A stretch of 64,000 nucleotides of DNA from Bog-793 sp963761425 (lineage in GTDB: Bacteria; Actinomycetota; Acidimicrobiia; Acidimicrobiales; Bog-793): contig CAVXGQ010000002.1 in NCBI GenBank assembly GCA_963761425.1, positions 124,001 to 188,000 on the forward strand, in the 5' to 3' direction. Made by a program: the position numbers and the translations under genes. This document shows, one piece after another, positions 31,887-40,922 of this stretch (position 1 is its first letter; each line of letters starts with the position of its first letter). The notes beneath the pieces were generated by a model. The model worked only from the letters and a program-made list of their open reading frames with translations. It was not told where the DNA came from and ran no database searches.

Positions 31887-33515
31887 GTGTCGACTCTGGT
31901 GACGGGATCTCGGGCGGACCGCCGTCCGCGGTGGTCCGGGGCGATGAATGGCTCCGAGCGGTCCGAGGCGGGAGGGGCGGTGGCCACCCCGAGCCGGCTG
32001 GTGCGCTGGGGCGTGGTCGCCTTTCCGACGGCGCTGGCTTTCGTGCTGGCGATGATCGACCTCGACGCCCGCAGCCTGTGGCTCGACGAGGCGGCGACCG
32101 TGTCGATCACCGCCCAGCACGGCGCGGCTCTCGGGACGGCGATGGCCCGAGACGGCGGCAACATGCTCGGCTACTACGCCTTGATCCACGTGGTTGTCGG
32201 CTGGTTCGGCAGCAGCGTCTTGGTGCTCCGCCTGCCCTCGGTGGTCGGGTGCGCGGTGACGACCGCCCTCGTCGTGGTGATCGCCAACCGCCTGTTTTCT
32301 CCTCGGGTGGCGTTCGCCGCCGGGGTGCTCTCCGCCGTCAGCTTGCCCTCGGTGTACTGGGCGCAAGACATCCGCAGCTACGCGCTCATGATGGCCTTCG
32401 TCGCCGCCTCCTATCTGGCCTTCGTGGTGCTTTGTGATCCCCGGTCCACCGGTCCCGCCTCTCGACCCGCCTGGATCGGCTACGTCGTTGCCATGACGCT
32501 CGCCATGTACATGAGCTTTGTTGCAGTGCTGGTCGTCCCGGCCCAGTTCGTCGCGCTGGTCGGCAACCGCCGGCGACTCCGCCCCGTCATATGGGCGGTG
32601 GTCGCCGTTGCCGTTTTGTGCTCGCCGCTCGCCGTCCTCGCCCTGTCCCGCGGCACCGGCCAGCTCTTCTGGGTACCGCGGCCCAATCTCCAGGCGCTCG
32701 GCCAGGTCCTCGTGGCGCTGGCCTCGGCGGGCTTCCAGCCGAACTTCCACCTCGGTGGGATGGGCATCTTTCTCGCCACGGTCACGGTGATCGTTTTAGG
32801 TATCGGCGTGGTGGCTCTGGTCGGGCGGCTGGCCCGGGGCGACACCGTCATCCGGGTCTGGGGCGAGTACCTCGTCGTCGGGTGGCTGGTCGTGCCGCTC
32901 GTCGTCTCTTTCGTCGAGTCGCGCCTCGCCCAGCCAACCTTCACGGCGCGCAACCTGCTCGTCTCCTTGTCCGCGGCCGCCCTCGTGCTCGCCCGCATCC
33001 TGTGCGACCCGCGCCTGCCCCGCCTGGCGGGCGCCGGTCTGCTCGTCGGCTTGGTGGGGCTGCGGGCCGCCCAGCTCGCCCCGACCTACGGGGTCTCCCC
33101 GGAGAACTGGCGGGCCGTGACCGCCTTTGTGCTGAAATACGACGCCCCCGGCGACTGCATCGCCTTCTACCCGCAAGACGGCCGGATGGCCTTCACCTAC
33201 TACCTCGACCACGGCGCCAAGGTGGTGACGCTGCCCCGCCCGGTGCTGCCGACGACCCCGTTGCGCAAGGTCATCCCCTACGTCGAGCGCTACCGGATGC
33301 TCGACCACGCCCAACTGGCGCGGATCTCGGTCGGCTGTCCCCGCCTGTGGCTGGTCTCCAGCCACGAAGGATCCCCCACCGGCACGGCGGCGTCCCGGGC
33401 CAACTACGAGAACTATCTCCATCTCGCCGCAGACCTGTGGACCTTGTATCCCCAGTCGTCGGTCTTCACGTTCAGCTGGGCAAGCCCGATTGCCGTCTGG
33501 CTGTACCAGCGCTGA
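31887..33515 (+). CDS. GT39-like polytopic membrane glycosyltransferase
   Basis: About 540 residues. Start uncertain: GTG 31887 or ATG 31944 (GGGG before it). Roughly ten membrane segments. After the first, the acidic loop LDARSLWLDEAATVSIT carries the Asp-Glu typical of the catalytic loop of GT-C enzymes (mannosyltransferase/ArnT-like), and YWAQDIRSYALMM matches the second conserved loop. A C-terminal soluble domain (about 400-540) faces outside. It likely transfers a sugar from a polyprenyl-phosphate donor to a cell-envelope acceptor; substrate unknown. It follows pheT closely but is probably functionally unrelated. Confidence 0.8.
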   Translation: MSTLVTGSRADRRPRWSGAMNGSERSEAGGAVATPSRLVRWGVVAFPTALAFVLAMIDLDARSLWLDEAATVSITAQHGAALGTAMARDGGNMLGYYALIHVVVGWFGSSVLVLRLPSVVGCAVTTALVVVIANRLFSPRVAFAAGVLSAVSLPSVYWAQDIRSYALMMAFVAASYLAFVVLCDPRSTGPASRPAWIGYVVAMTLAMYMSFVAVLVVPAQFVALVGNRRRLRPVIWAVVAVAVLCSPLAVLALSRGTGQLFWVPRPNLQALGQVLVALASAGFQPNFHLGGMGIFLATVTVIVLGIGVVALVGRLARGDTVIRVWGEYLVVGWLVVPLVVSFVESRLAQPTFTARNLLVSLSAAALVLARILCDPRLPRLAGAGLLVGLVGLRAAQLAPTYGVSPENWRAVTAFVLKYDAPGDCIAFYPQDGRMAFTYYLDHGAKVVTLPRPVLPTTPLRKVIPYVERYRMLDHAQLARISVGCPRLWLVSSHEGSPTGTAASRANYENYLHLAADLWTLYPQSSVFTFSWASPIAVWLYQR

Positions 33516-33611
33516 ATCCCCGCGGCCGCATCGCGTGACTAGCCCCCGGTGGCGATGGCCGGGGCGTGGCTCGGGGCGATCCGGCCGGGAGGTGGGGTTT
33601 GGGGAAGGCGG

Positions 33612-34730
33612 TTAGATGGCTTCTAGGGCTTCCGCCCGAAGGAACGACCGGCGGGCGATCCGGGTCGCGGTTACCGATGCCGTCGCGCACCCCGTCCCGA
33701 GCGCGATCCACCCCGGAGCCGCCCCCGCCAGCGGGCTGGTGAGCAGGACCCGGCCGACCGGGGCCATCCAGGGGTTGCAGCCCGAGACCGCCCACAGCGC
33801 CCGGGGCAGCGAGCCGCAGGCGTGGCTGGCGACGAGATGCCAGGGCTGGAGGGAGACGGCCGAGAGGTACACCGCGAAAATGGCGGCAAAAAGGACCGTG
33901 GCGCCGGTCGCTGCGCCCGCCAGCCACACGCTGGTGCGCACCCGACGGCTTGCCGCCGGGGCCCGGTGCATCGCCGCCCTTCCCACCAGCACCGCTGCCG
34001 CGAGCCAACCCCCGCCGCCCGCCGCGAGGGCAGCTCCGTGGAGGAAGGTCGCGAAGAGCGGGTGCCCCCCGGGGCGCCAGACCGCCGAGGTTAAGCCGAT
34101 GATCCGGCCCGTCACCGGCGAGAGGTGGTAGGTGGCGCTGACGAGTGCCGGGCTCAGGTGGGATCCGGCCACCCACAGCCCGTACCCCAGCCCGAGGGCG
34201 ACGAATGGGGTCGCGAGGGCGGCGAGGTAGCGACGGCGGACGGGGCCGCGGGGGAGCTCGCGGGCCTGACCGAGGAGGATCCTCCACCCGTAGATGAGCA
34301 CCAGGACCATGATCAGGCAGGCCCATCCCAGCAGGTCCCTCGCATCCTGGGCCACCCGACCCGCGGTGCTCAGCTGGGCGCGGCCCGATGAGTAGAACCC
34401 TTGGTGTATCGCGCCAAAACCGAGGGCGACGAGCGGCATGGCGGCCAGCGTCGCGAGCAGGGCAGAAGACCGGGTCCGGTACCGCCACGCCGGTGGCGTT
34501 GCCGGCATCCCGGTGCCGGAAATCCGGGCCCGCAGGGCCCCGGCAAAAAGGTTCGGGAGCACCTGGGCGACCGAGCGACCCTCGCCGCGCAGGTCCGCCA
34601 GAAAGCCCAGCTGATCCTCGCCGTAACGGTCCCGCCACCACGACGGGTACAGGGCGATCGCCGCCCGGCCGATCAGGGGAGCCGTCGCGCCGTCATCGGC
34701 TGGTGGAACCTCCCGACTCGTATCAGTCAC
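33612..34730 (-). CDS. Polytopic membrane protein partnered with PadR
   Basis: 372 residues from GTG 34730, which overlaps the end of the padR gene. The N-terminal soluble part contains ALYPSWWRDRYGEDQLGFLA, resembling the short HAAS-like domain often found next to PadR genes, then about eight membrane segments. Likely an envelope-stress or permease-linked protein whose expression PadR controls. No transport motif is seen, so its activity is unknown. A GC-rich hairpin region (33540-33565) between this gene and the glycosyltransferase could terminate both. Confidence 0.65.
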   Translation of the reverse strand: MTDTSREVPPADDGATAPLIGRAAIALYPSWWRDRYGEDQLGFLADLRGEGRSVAQVLPNLFAGALRARISGTGMPATPPAWRYRTRSSALLATLAAMPLVALGFGAIHQGFYSSGRAQLSTAGRVAQDARDLLGWACLIMVLVLIYGWRILLGQARELPRGPVRRRYLAALATPFVALGLGYGLWVAGSHLSPALVSATYHLSPVTGRIIGLTSAVWRPGGHPLFATFLHGAALAAGGGGWLAAAVLVGRAAMHRAPAASRRVRTSVWLAGAATGATVLFAAIFAVYLSAVSLQPWHLVASHACGSLPRALWAVSGCNPWMAPVGRVLLTSPLAGAAPGWIALGTGCATASVTATRIARRSFLRAEALEAI

Positions 34731-35070
34731 CGGAGGCACCGCCGGGCGCGGAGATGGTGCCGGTGCCCCGAAGGCGCGCCCGCGAGGTCGCAAGCACCCG
34801 GGCGAGCTCGTCGAGCTGTTCATGCAGCGCGGCCAACCCGGTGGTCGTCAGCTCGTAGGGGTGTCGCCGCTTCTCGGCCGGGAGGGCCCGGACGAGGCCG
34901 CGCCCTTCCAGGCGGGCGAGACACCCGAACACGGTTCCCGGGCCCATCCTCACCCGGGAGAACGCCTCGACGTCTTTCATCAGCGCGTAGCCGTGCTTGG
35001 GTCCGCTGGCAAGGCTGGTGAGGACGAGGAGTGCCGGATCCGGTTTGGAAAGGCGTCGGACCGGGCTCAT
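34723..35070 (-). CDS. PadR-family transcriptional repressor
   Basis: 115 residues. Winged helix of the PadR type: ALLVLTSLASGPKHGYALMK, RMGPGTVFGCLARLEGRGLV, then RRHPYELTTTGLAALHEQ and a C-terminal dimerisation helix. Such proteins repress their own operon until a small ligand binds. An inverted repeat overlaps its start codon. Forms an operon with the membrane protein downstream (8-nt overlap). Confidence 0.88.
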   Translation of the reverse strand: MSPVRRLSKPDPALLVLTSLASGPKHGYALMKDVEAFSRVRMGPGTVFGCLARLEGRGLVRALPAEKRRHPYELTTTGLAALHEQLDELARVLATSRARLRGTGTISAPGGASGD

Positions 35071-35099
35071 ATCACTTGAAGATATATCACTTTACGTAA
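35069..35099 (-). promoter_or_regulatory. Candidate PadR operator and promoter
   Basis: ATATC-ACTTGAA-GATAT (35069-35085) is an inverted repeat over the padR start. ATATCACTT is repeated directly at 35084, and TTACGTAA (35092-35099) is a perfect palindrome. This AT-rich patch contrasts with the GC-rich surroundings and fits an autoregulated promoter. Confidence 0.5.
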
Positions 35100-35224
35100 T
35101 ATGGCAACGTCTGGGCTGCGGGGTTAGCCGGGGTCGGCCGACCCGGCCGGTCACCGTGTTCCCCGCCGTCGGGCGGCATGTGGCGGTGTCGCCGGTGGTC
35201 TAGCCGCGCGACGCGCTTTGGCCC

Positions 35225-35230
35225 TACCCT
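35225..35230 (+). promoter_or_regulatory. -10 box, leaderless mini-ORF before malic enzyme
   Basis: TACCCT lies 6 nt before ATG 35237, the start of a 36-codon ORF that overlaps the malic enzyme start. Confidence 0.45.
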
Positions 35231-35236
35231 GGGGCG

Positions 35237-35347
35237 ATGCGACCGATGCCGGCAGATCGGGGTCGCCGATCGCGCCATGTGCCCCGGAATGGTGACGCTC
35301 CCGTGGCCCGGGGGGCGGGCGTGCCAGGTACTGGTCGGGCGCGATGA
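35237..35347 (+). CDS. 36-residue Arg-rich upstream ORF coupled to malic enzyme
   Basis: Starts at ATG 35237 with the leaderless -10 spacing and ends with TGA 35345-35347, overlapping the malic enzyme ATG (ATGA). Nine of 36 residues are Arg. No family. Its translation could control reinitiation at the enzyme gene, for example in response to charged tRNA-Arg levels or simply as a coupling device. The peptide itself may have no function. Confidence 0.4.
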   Translation: MRPMPADRGRRSRHVPRNGDAPVARGAGVPGTGRAR

Positions 35348-36729
35348 GCACCCCGAGCGCCTCGTTCTCGGTCACCATGCGGGTCGAGCTCGCCGACCCC
35401 CGCGGTGTCGGCGTAATCACCACCGCGGTGGGCGACGCCGGGGGAGCGGTGACGGCGCTCGACGTGGTCGAGTCCTACCGCGACTCGTTGGTCGTCGACC
35501 TGACCTGCAACGCCTTCAACGAAGGGCACGCCGAGCGACTCCACGCCGCCGTCGACGCGGTGGAAGGTGCGCACGTGCGGGCGATGAGTGACCGGACGCT
35601 GCTGATGCATCTCGGCGGCAAGCTCGCCATCGCCTCCCGCGTGCCCCTGCGCACCCGGGACGATCTCTCCATGGCCTACACGCCGGGTGTGGCGCGGGTC
35701 TCGATGGCGATCGTCCAGGATCCCTCGGCGGTGCGCAATCTCACCATCAAGGGCAACACCGTGGCGGTCGTGACCGACGGCTCCGCGGTGCTGGGTCTCG
35801 GCAACATCGGCCCCGAGGCGGCGCTCCCAGTCATGGAGGGCAAGGCCCTGTTGTTCAAGCGGTTCGCCGACGTCGACGCCTGGCCGATCTGCCTCGGGAC
35901 CCAGGACACCGACGAGATCGTCCGCATTGTGGAGTGCTTGGCTCCGGTTTACGGCGGCATCAACCTCGAGGACATCGCGGCGCCGCGTTGTTTCGAGGTC
36001 GAGGAGCGACTGCGGAAGTCGCTCGACATCCCGGTCTTCCATGACGACCAGCACGGCACCGCCATCGTCGTCTTCGCCGCCTTGACCAACGCGCTGCGGG
36101 TGGTCGGCAAGTACATGAAAGACGTCCGGGTCGTGGTGCTGGGCATCGGGGCGGCGGGGGTCGCCATCACCAGGCTGTTGCTGGCCGAAGGCGTCGGCGA
36201 CGTCATCACCCTCAACCGGCGGGGCATCCTCGCCGAGAAGACCCCGGGCCTCGACGAGCCACGGCGTTGGATCGCCACCCACACCAACCGGGAAGGCCGC
36301 GAGGGCGGGATCGCCGAGGCGGTCGCTGGCGCCGACGTCCTGATCGGCGTCTCGGGTCCGAACCTCGTCACCGAGGCTCACCTCGCCAAGCTCGGCAAGG
36401 ACGCCATCGTCTTCGCCCTGGCCAACCCGACTCCCGAGGTGGACTCCGAGGTGGCCCGGCGGTACGCGGCCATCGTTGCCACCGGGCGCAGCGACGAGTC
36501 GAACCAGATCAACAATGTGCTGGTCTTCCCGGGGCTGTTTCGGGGCCTGCTCGACGCGGGCGCCAAGAGGATCACCGACGAGATGGAACTCGAGGCGGGT
36601 CGCGCTCTCGCCGGAGTGGTCGGCGAGGACGAGCTTTCGCCCGCCTACATCATCCCGACGGTGTTCAACCCCGCGGTGGTCCCCGCCGTCTCCTCGGCGG
36701 TGGAACGGGTGGCGCGAACCTCCCTATAG
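35344..36729 (+). CDS. NAD(P)-dependent malic enzyme with ACT domain
   Basis: 461 residues. An N-terminal ACT domain (TMRVELADPRGVGVITTAVG, about 10-85) suggests control by an amino acid. The malic enzyme core follows: SMAYTPGVARVS, TDGSAVLGLGNIGPEAALPV with the metal-binding acidic residues, FHDDQHGTAIVV, the Rossmann motif VLGIGAAGVAI and FALANPTPEV. It decarboxylates malate to pyruvate. ATG 35344 overlaps the upstream mini-ORF. The 3' end overlaps the convergent reductase gene by 6 nt. Confidence 0.92.
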   Translation: MSTPSASFSVTMRVELADPRGVGVITTAVGDAGGAVTALDVVESYRDSLVVDLTCNAFNEGHAERLHAAVDAVEGAHVRAMSDRTLLMHLGGKLAIASRVPLRTRDDLSMAYTPGVARVSMAIVQDPSAVRNLTIKGNTVAVVTDGSAVLGLGNIGPEAALPVMEGKALLFKRFADVDAWPICLGTQDTDEIVRIVECLAPVYGGINLEDIAAPRCFEVEERLRKSLDIPVFHDDQHGTAIVVFAALTNALRVVGKYMKDVRVVVLGIGAAGVAITRLLLAEGVGDVITLNRRGILAEKTPGLDEPRRWIATHTNREGREGGIAEAVAGADVLIGVSGPNLVTEAHLAKLGKDAIVFALANPTPEVDSEVARRYAAIVATGRSDESNQINNVLVFPGLFRGLLDAGAKRITDEMELEAGRALAGVVGEDELSPAYIIPTVFNPAVVPAVSSAVERVARTSL

Positions 36730-37863
36730 CGGGGGACCAGATGTCGCGGCCTCGGCGGCCGAGGTCCAGTGGATGGCGGCGAGCCGTCTGGTGGTGAGGT
36801 AGCCGTTGTCGGCGAACCAACGCGCCGAACGCTCGATCGCCTCGGCGGCGGGCCGGGAGCGGTAGCCGAGTTCGCGGCGGGCCCGGGCGTCACTGAACAC
36901 CATCTTGGTCGAGGCCATGCGGGTCCCCTCGAGCGGTACGTGCGGCACCCGTTTGAAAAGGCGTCCCTCGACGAGCTCGGACAGATAGGCGGCCCCGATC
37001 GCCAGCGTCCGGGGGCAGCGAAAGCGCGGATGGGGCAGGCCGGTGCAGCGGGCGAGCTCGTCGAGGATGGCGTGCAGCTCGAGGTTCTCGCCGCCGAGGA
37101 TGTAGCTGCGCCCCAGCTCGCCGCGCTCTGCGGCGAGCAGGTGACCGGTGGCGACGTCGTCGACGTCGACGATGTTGAGGGCGGTGTCGAACCAGCACGG
37201 CATCCGGCCGTTGAGAAAATCGAGGACCAGCCGCCCGGTCGGGGTTGGCGTGTGATCTCCGGGTCCGAGCGGCGTCGTCGGCAGGACCAGGGTCACCGGC
37301 GTCCCGGCGGCGGCGGCGCGTAGCACCTCGTGCTCGGCCACGTACTTCGATTGCTTGTACAGACCGAAGAGGTGGTTGACATGTGGCGCGCACGTTTCGT
37401 CGGCGGGCCCGTGTTCGTCGACGTGCTGGAGACCGAGCGTGCCGACCGAGCTCGTGTAGACCACGAGCTCGCAGGCGGCATCCTGGGCCGCGTCGAGAAC
37501 GTTGCGGGTGCCGTCGACGTTGACCCGGTAGAAGGCCGCCCGGTCGGGGGTCCAAAATCGATAGACCGCGGCGACGTGGAAGACGACGCGGGCGCCACTG
37601 ACCGCCTCTTTCACGGCCACCGGGTCGCGCACATCCGCCTCGATGCGGGTTACCGGCATCCCGTCGAGGCTGGCCTGCCGGACGCCGGGTTCGACCAGCG
37701 CCACCACGTCGAGGTGCCGGGCGACGAGGGCGCGGGTGATCGCGGTCCCGATGAAGCCGCTGGCCCCGGTGACGACGACCCGGTCGCCCGGTTCGAGCAC
37801 CCGGCGCACCGTCGGGGGTCTACCAGCTGGTTCCGATGCATTCTGCGACGTCTCGGCCATCAT
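36724..37863 (-). CDS. NAD-dependent epimerase/reductase, HpnA-like
   Basis: About 379 residues; GGGAG precedes two adjacent ATGs (37863 and 37860). Extended SDR: VVVTGASGFIGTAI, HVAAVYRFW, SSVGTLGLQHVDEHGPADE, the active-site LYKQSKYVAE (Tyr-xxx-Lys) and VLPTTPLGPGDHTPTPTG. The PTPTG and HVAAVYRFW motifs are those of hopanoid-associated HpnA and dihydroflavonol-reductase-like proteins. A role in hopanoid side-chain sugar metabolism is suggested by the family, but no other hpn gene is in the window. Confidence 0.8.
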   Translation of the reverse strand: MMAETSQNASEPAGRPPTVRRVLEPGDRVVVTGASGFIGTAITRALVARHLDVVALVEPGVRQASLDGMPVTRIEADVRDPVAVKEAVSGARVVFHVAAVYRFWTPDRAAFYRVNVDGTRNVLDAAQDAACELVVYTSSVGTLGLQHVDEHGPADETCAPHVNHLFGLYKQSKYVAEHEVLRAAAAGTPVTLVLPTTPLGPGDHTPTPTGRLVLDFLNGRMPCWFDTALNIVDVDDVATGHLLAAERGELGRSYILGGENLELHAILDELARCTGLPHPRFRCPRTLAIGAAYLSELVEGRLFKRVPHVPLEGTRMASTKMVFSDARARRELGYRSRPAAEAIERSARWFADNGYLTTRRLAAIHWTSAAEAATSGPPL

Positions 37864-38008
37864 CACTCCCGTCATCGCCGGCCGGGGATCCCGCCGGTCG
37901 AAGCCCTCGTCTTTGGACAGCAACGGGCCCGCCAGGCGCGGATCTTCCGCGGTGCGAGGGGCCCAGTGAGCCAGTTATACACTCGCCTCCCGACCAGGAG
38001 GAGGTGTC

Positions 38009-39463
38009 GTGAGCCCACCGTCCAGATCGCCGTCGCTGCGCCCGCTCGCCAACTTCATCGGAGGCAAGCCCGTACCGGCCAAAAGCGGCGAGACCACCGA
38101 GATCATCAACCCATCCACCGGCGAGGCCTACGCCGCGGCTCCCCTGTCGGGGCAAGCCGACGCCGACGCGGCCTTCGCCGCGGCCTCGGCCGCCTTTTCG
38201 GGGTGGCGGGATGCGACACCGGCGGAGCGGAGCCTCGCCCTGTTGCGCATCGCCGACACCATCGCCGCGCACTCCGAGGAGTTGGTGCGGATCGAAGCGG
38301 AGAACACTGGCAAGCCGCTCGCCCTCACCAGGTCCGAGGAGATCCCACCACTTCTCGACCAGATCCGCTTCTTCGCGGCCGCGGCGCGCCTGCTCGAGGG
38401 CCGATCGGCTGGGGAGTACCTGGCGAACCACACCTCGTACGTGCGGCGCGAGCCGGTCGGGGTGTGCGCCGCGGTAACGCCCTGGAACTACCCGGCGATG
38501 ATGGCCGTCTGGAAGTGGGCTCCCGCCTTGGCGGCCGGCAACACCATGGTGCTGAAGCCCTCGGAGACGACGCCGGTCTCGACCCTGTACCTGGCCGAGC
38601 TGATGGCCGAGCACCTCCCGCCAGGGGTCTTCAACGTGGTCTGCGGGGATCGCGACACCGGGCGCCTGCTCGTGGCCCACGAGACGCCGGCGATGGTCTC
38701 GATCACGGGCAGCGTGCGGGCCGGCATGGAGGTCGCCTCGGTCGCCGCCCAGGGCCTGAAACGCGTCCACCTCGAGCTTGGCGGCAAAGCCCCGGTCCTC
38801 GTGTTCGACGACGCCGAGGTCGAGGCGGCCGCGGCCGGGATCGCCCTGGCGGGCTACTTCAACGCCGGACAGGACTGTACGGCGGCGACCCGGGTGCTCG
38901 CCGGGGGGCGGGTGCACGACGACTTCGTGGCCGCGCTGGTGGAAAAGGCGGCGGCCACCAAGACGGCGGGGATCGAGGAGGAAGACGCCGACTACGGGCC
39001 CCTCAACAACGCCAGCCAGCTCGCCCGGGTCGCCGGATTCCTCGAACGGGTGCCCGCCCACGCCGAGGTGCTGACCGGAGGGGAGCGGGTCGGCCAACGG
39101 GGCTACCTCTTCGCGCCGACAGTCGTCGACAGGCTGGAACAGTCCGACGAGATGATCCAGGAGGAGATCTTCGGCCCGGTGATCACCGTGCAGCGATTCC
39201 GCGACGAGGAAGAGGCGGTCGCCTCGGCCAACGGGGTGCGCTACGGACTCGCCTCGAGCGTGTGGACCCGGGACCACGGCCGCGCCATGCGGATGACCAA
39301 GGCGCTCGACTTCGGCGCGGTGTGGGTGAACACGCACCTCCCGCTGGTCGCTGAGATGCCCCACGGCGGTTTCAAGTGGTCCGGCTACGGCAAGGACCTC
39401 TCGGTCTACGGTCTCGAGGACTACACCCGCATCAAGCACGTCATGCATTTCCTCGGGGACTAG
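38009..39463 (+). CDS. Aldehyde dehydrogenase, gamma-aminobutyraldehyde type
   Basis: 484 residues. ALDH motifs: VTPWNYPAMMAVWKWAPALA, catalytic Glu in HLELGGKAP and nucleophile Cys in NAGQDCTAATR, then EEIFGPVITV and the C-terminal HGGFKWSGYGKDLS. The GQDCTAATR version is typical of aminobutyraldehyde/betaine-aldehyde enzymes. With gabT 26 nt downstream it suggests conversion of putrescine-derived 4-aminobutanal to GABA and on to succinate semialdehyde. GTG 38009 follows GGAGGAGG. Confidence 0.88.
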   Translation: MSPPSRSPSLRPLANFIGGKPVPAKSGETTEIINPSTGEAYAAAPLSGQADADAAFAAASAAFSGWRDATPAERSLALLRIADTIAAHSEELVRIEAENTGKPLALTRSEEIPPLLDQIRFFAAAARLLEGRSAGEYLANHTSYVRREPVGVCAAVTPWNYPAMMAVWKWAPALAAGNTMVLKPSETTPVSTLYLAELMAEHLPPGVFNVVCGDRDTGRLLVAHETPAMVSITGSVRAGMEVASVAAQGLKRVHLELGGKAPVLVFDDAEVEAAAAGIALAGYFNAGQDCTAATRVLAGGRVHDDFVAALVEKAAATKTAGIEEEDADYGPLNNASQLARVAGFLERVPAHAEVLTGGERVGQRGYLFAPTVVDRLEQSDEMIQEEIFGPVITVQRFRDEEEAVASANGVRYGLASSVWTRDHGRAMRMTKALDFGAVWVNTHLPLVAEMPHGGFKWSGYGKDLSVYGLEDYTRIKHVMHFLGD

Positions 39464-39488
39464 GACGGGCGGGGGAAGGATCGAGGCC

Positions 39489-40847
39489 ATGAGAGACGAA
39501 GAGGTCCACCCGAAAGGCCTGCCCCAGGGGCGCGAGATCGTGACCGAGGTGCCCGGTCCGCGCTCGCGAGAGCTCGAATCCCGCCGGCGGCGGGCCGTCG
39601 CTCCCGGGGTCGCCTCGTCGTTCCCCTCCTATGTGGCCGCGGCGGACGGCGCCATCGTCGAGGACGTCGACGGCAACCGCTTCATCGATCTCGGTTCGGG
39701 CATCGCGGTCACCGGGGTCGGCCACGTTCCGCCCGCCGTCGTCGAGGCGGTGCGCGCCCAGGTGGCGCGGTTCACCCACACCTGTTTCATGGTCGCCCCC
39801 TACGAGCCCTACGTGGCGGTCTGCGAGGAGCTAAACGGGCTCACCCCCGGCGACCACCCGAAGACGTCGGCGCTTTTCAACTCCGGGGCCGAGGCGATCG
39901 AGAACGCGGTGAAAATCGCCCGCTACGCGACGAAACGTCCGGCCATCGTGGTGTTCGACCACGCCTATCACGGCCGGACGAACCTCACCATGGCGATGAC
40001 GGCGAGGGTCGCGCCCTACAAGGCGGGTTTCGGGCCCTTCGCCCCGGAGGTCTACCGGGTCCCGGTCTCCTACCCGTTCCGGGACCCCGAGGGCATGACC
40101 GGTGCCGAGGCGGCACGCCGGGCGATCGACACCATCGAGTCCCAGGTGGGATCGGCGCAGGTCGCGGGGATGGTCGTGGAGCCGATCCAGGGCGAGGGAG
40201 GCTTTGTCGTCCCCGTCGCCGGCTTTCTGCCGGCGTTGGCGGACTGGTGCCGGGACCGGGGGGTGGTGTTCATCGCCGATGAGATCCAGAGCGGCTTCGG
40301 CCGCACCGGGGACTGGTGGGCCTGCGAGCACGAGAAGGTGGTGCCGGACCTGGTCGCCTCGGCCAAGGGGATCGCGGCCGGGCTGCCGCTCGCCGCGGTG
40401 ACCGGACGGGCCGAGGTGATGGGCACCGTGCACCCCGGTGGCCTGGGCGGCACCTATGGGGGTAACCCGGTCGCCTGCGCGGCGGCCCTTGCCGCGGTGC
40501 GCATGATGCGCGAGCTCGACCTGCCCGCGGCGGCCCGCCATATCGGTGAGGTGCTCGGGGAGCGGCTCCGCCGTCTAGCCAGCCGGTGTCCGGGGATCGG
40601 GGACGTACGCGGACGGGGGGCGATGTTCGCGGTGGAGCTGGTCCGTCCGGGGACGAAAGAACCCGACGCCGCGGCGACCGGCAAGATCCTCGCCGCTTGT
40701 CACGCCGCCGGGGTGGTCGTGCTCTCCTGCGGTACCTGGGGCAACGTCATCCGGTTGCTACCGCCGTTCGTCATCTCCGACGCGCTCCTGTCCGAAGGAC
40801 TCGACGTGCTGGAGGCCGCGATCGGCGAGGTGCTCGGTCCCGGGTGA
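39489..40847 (+). CDS. gabT: 4-aminobutyrate--2-oxoglutarate aminotransferase
   Basis: 452 residues, class III PLP aminotransferase: GAEAIENAVKIARYAT, HAYHGRTNLTMAMT, the PLP-binding FIADEIQSGFGRTGDWW and the Schiff-base Lys in SAKGIAAGLPLAAV, with GGTYGGNPVACAAALA. It moves the amino group of GABA to 2-oxoglutarate. Forms an operon with the aldehyde dehydrogenase. AAGGATCGAGG precedes ATG 39489. A weak hairpin lies in the 75-nt convergent gap downstream. Confidence 0.92.
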   Translation: MRDEEVHPKGLPQGREIVTEVPGPRSRELESRRRRAVAPGVASSFPSYVAAADGAIVEDVDGNRFIDLGSGIAVTGVGHVPPAVVEAVRAQVARFTHTCFMVAPYEPYVAVCEELNGLTPGDHPKTSALFNSGAEAIENAVKIARYATKRPAIVVFDHAYHGRTNLTMAMTARVAPYKAGFGPFAPEVYRVPVSYPFRDPEGMTGAEAARRAIDTIESQVGSAQVAGMVVEPIQGEGGFVVPVAGFLPALADWCRDRGVVFIADEIQSGFGRTGDWWACEHEKVVPDLVASAKGIAAGLPLAAVTGRAEVMGTVHPGGLGGTYGGNPVACAAALAAVRMMRELDLPAAARHIGEVLGERLRRLASRCPGIGDVRGRGAMFAVELVRPGTKEPDAAATGKILAACHAAGVVVLSCGTWGNVIRLLPPFVISDALLSEGLDVLEAAIGEVLGPG

Positions 40848-40922
40848 TCTCGCCGACGGCCTCTTCTCCGTCGTCTGGGCGATGGGGCGCGATTCTTGGG
40901 GGCCTGGCGAGATGACCGAAGG

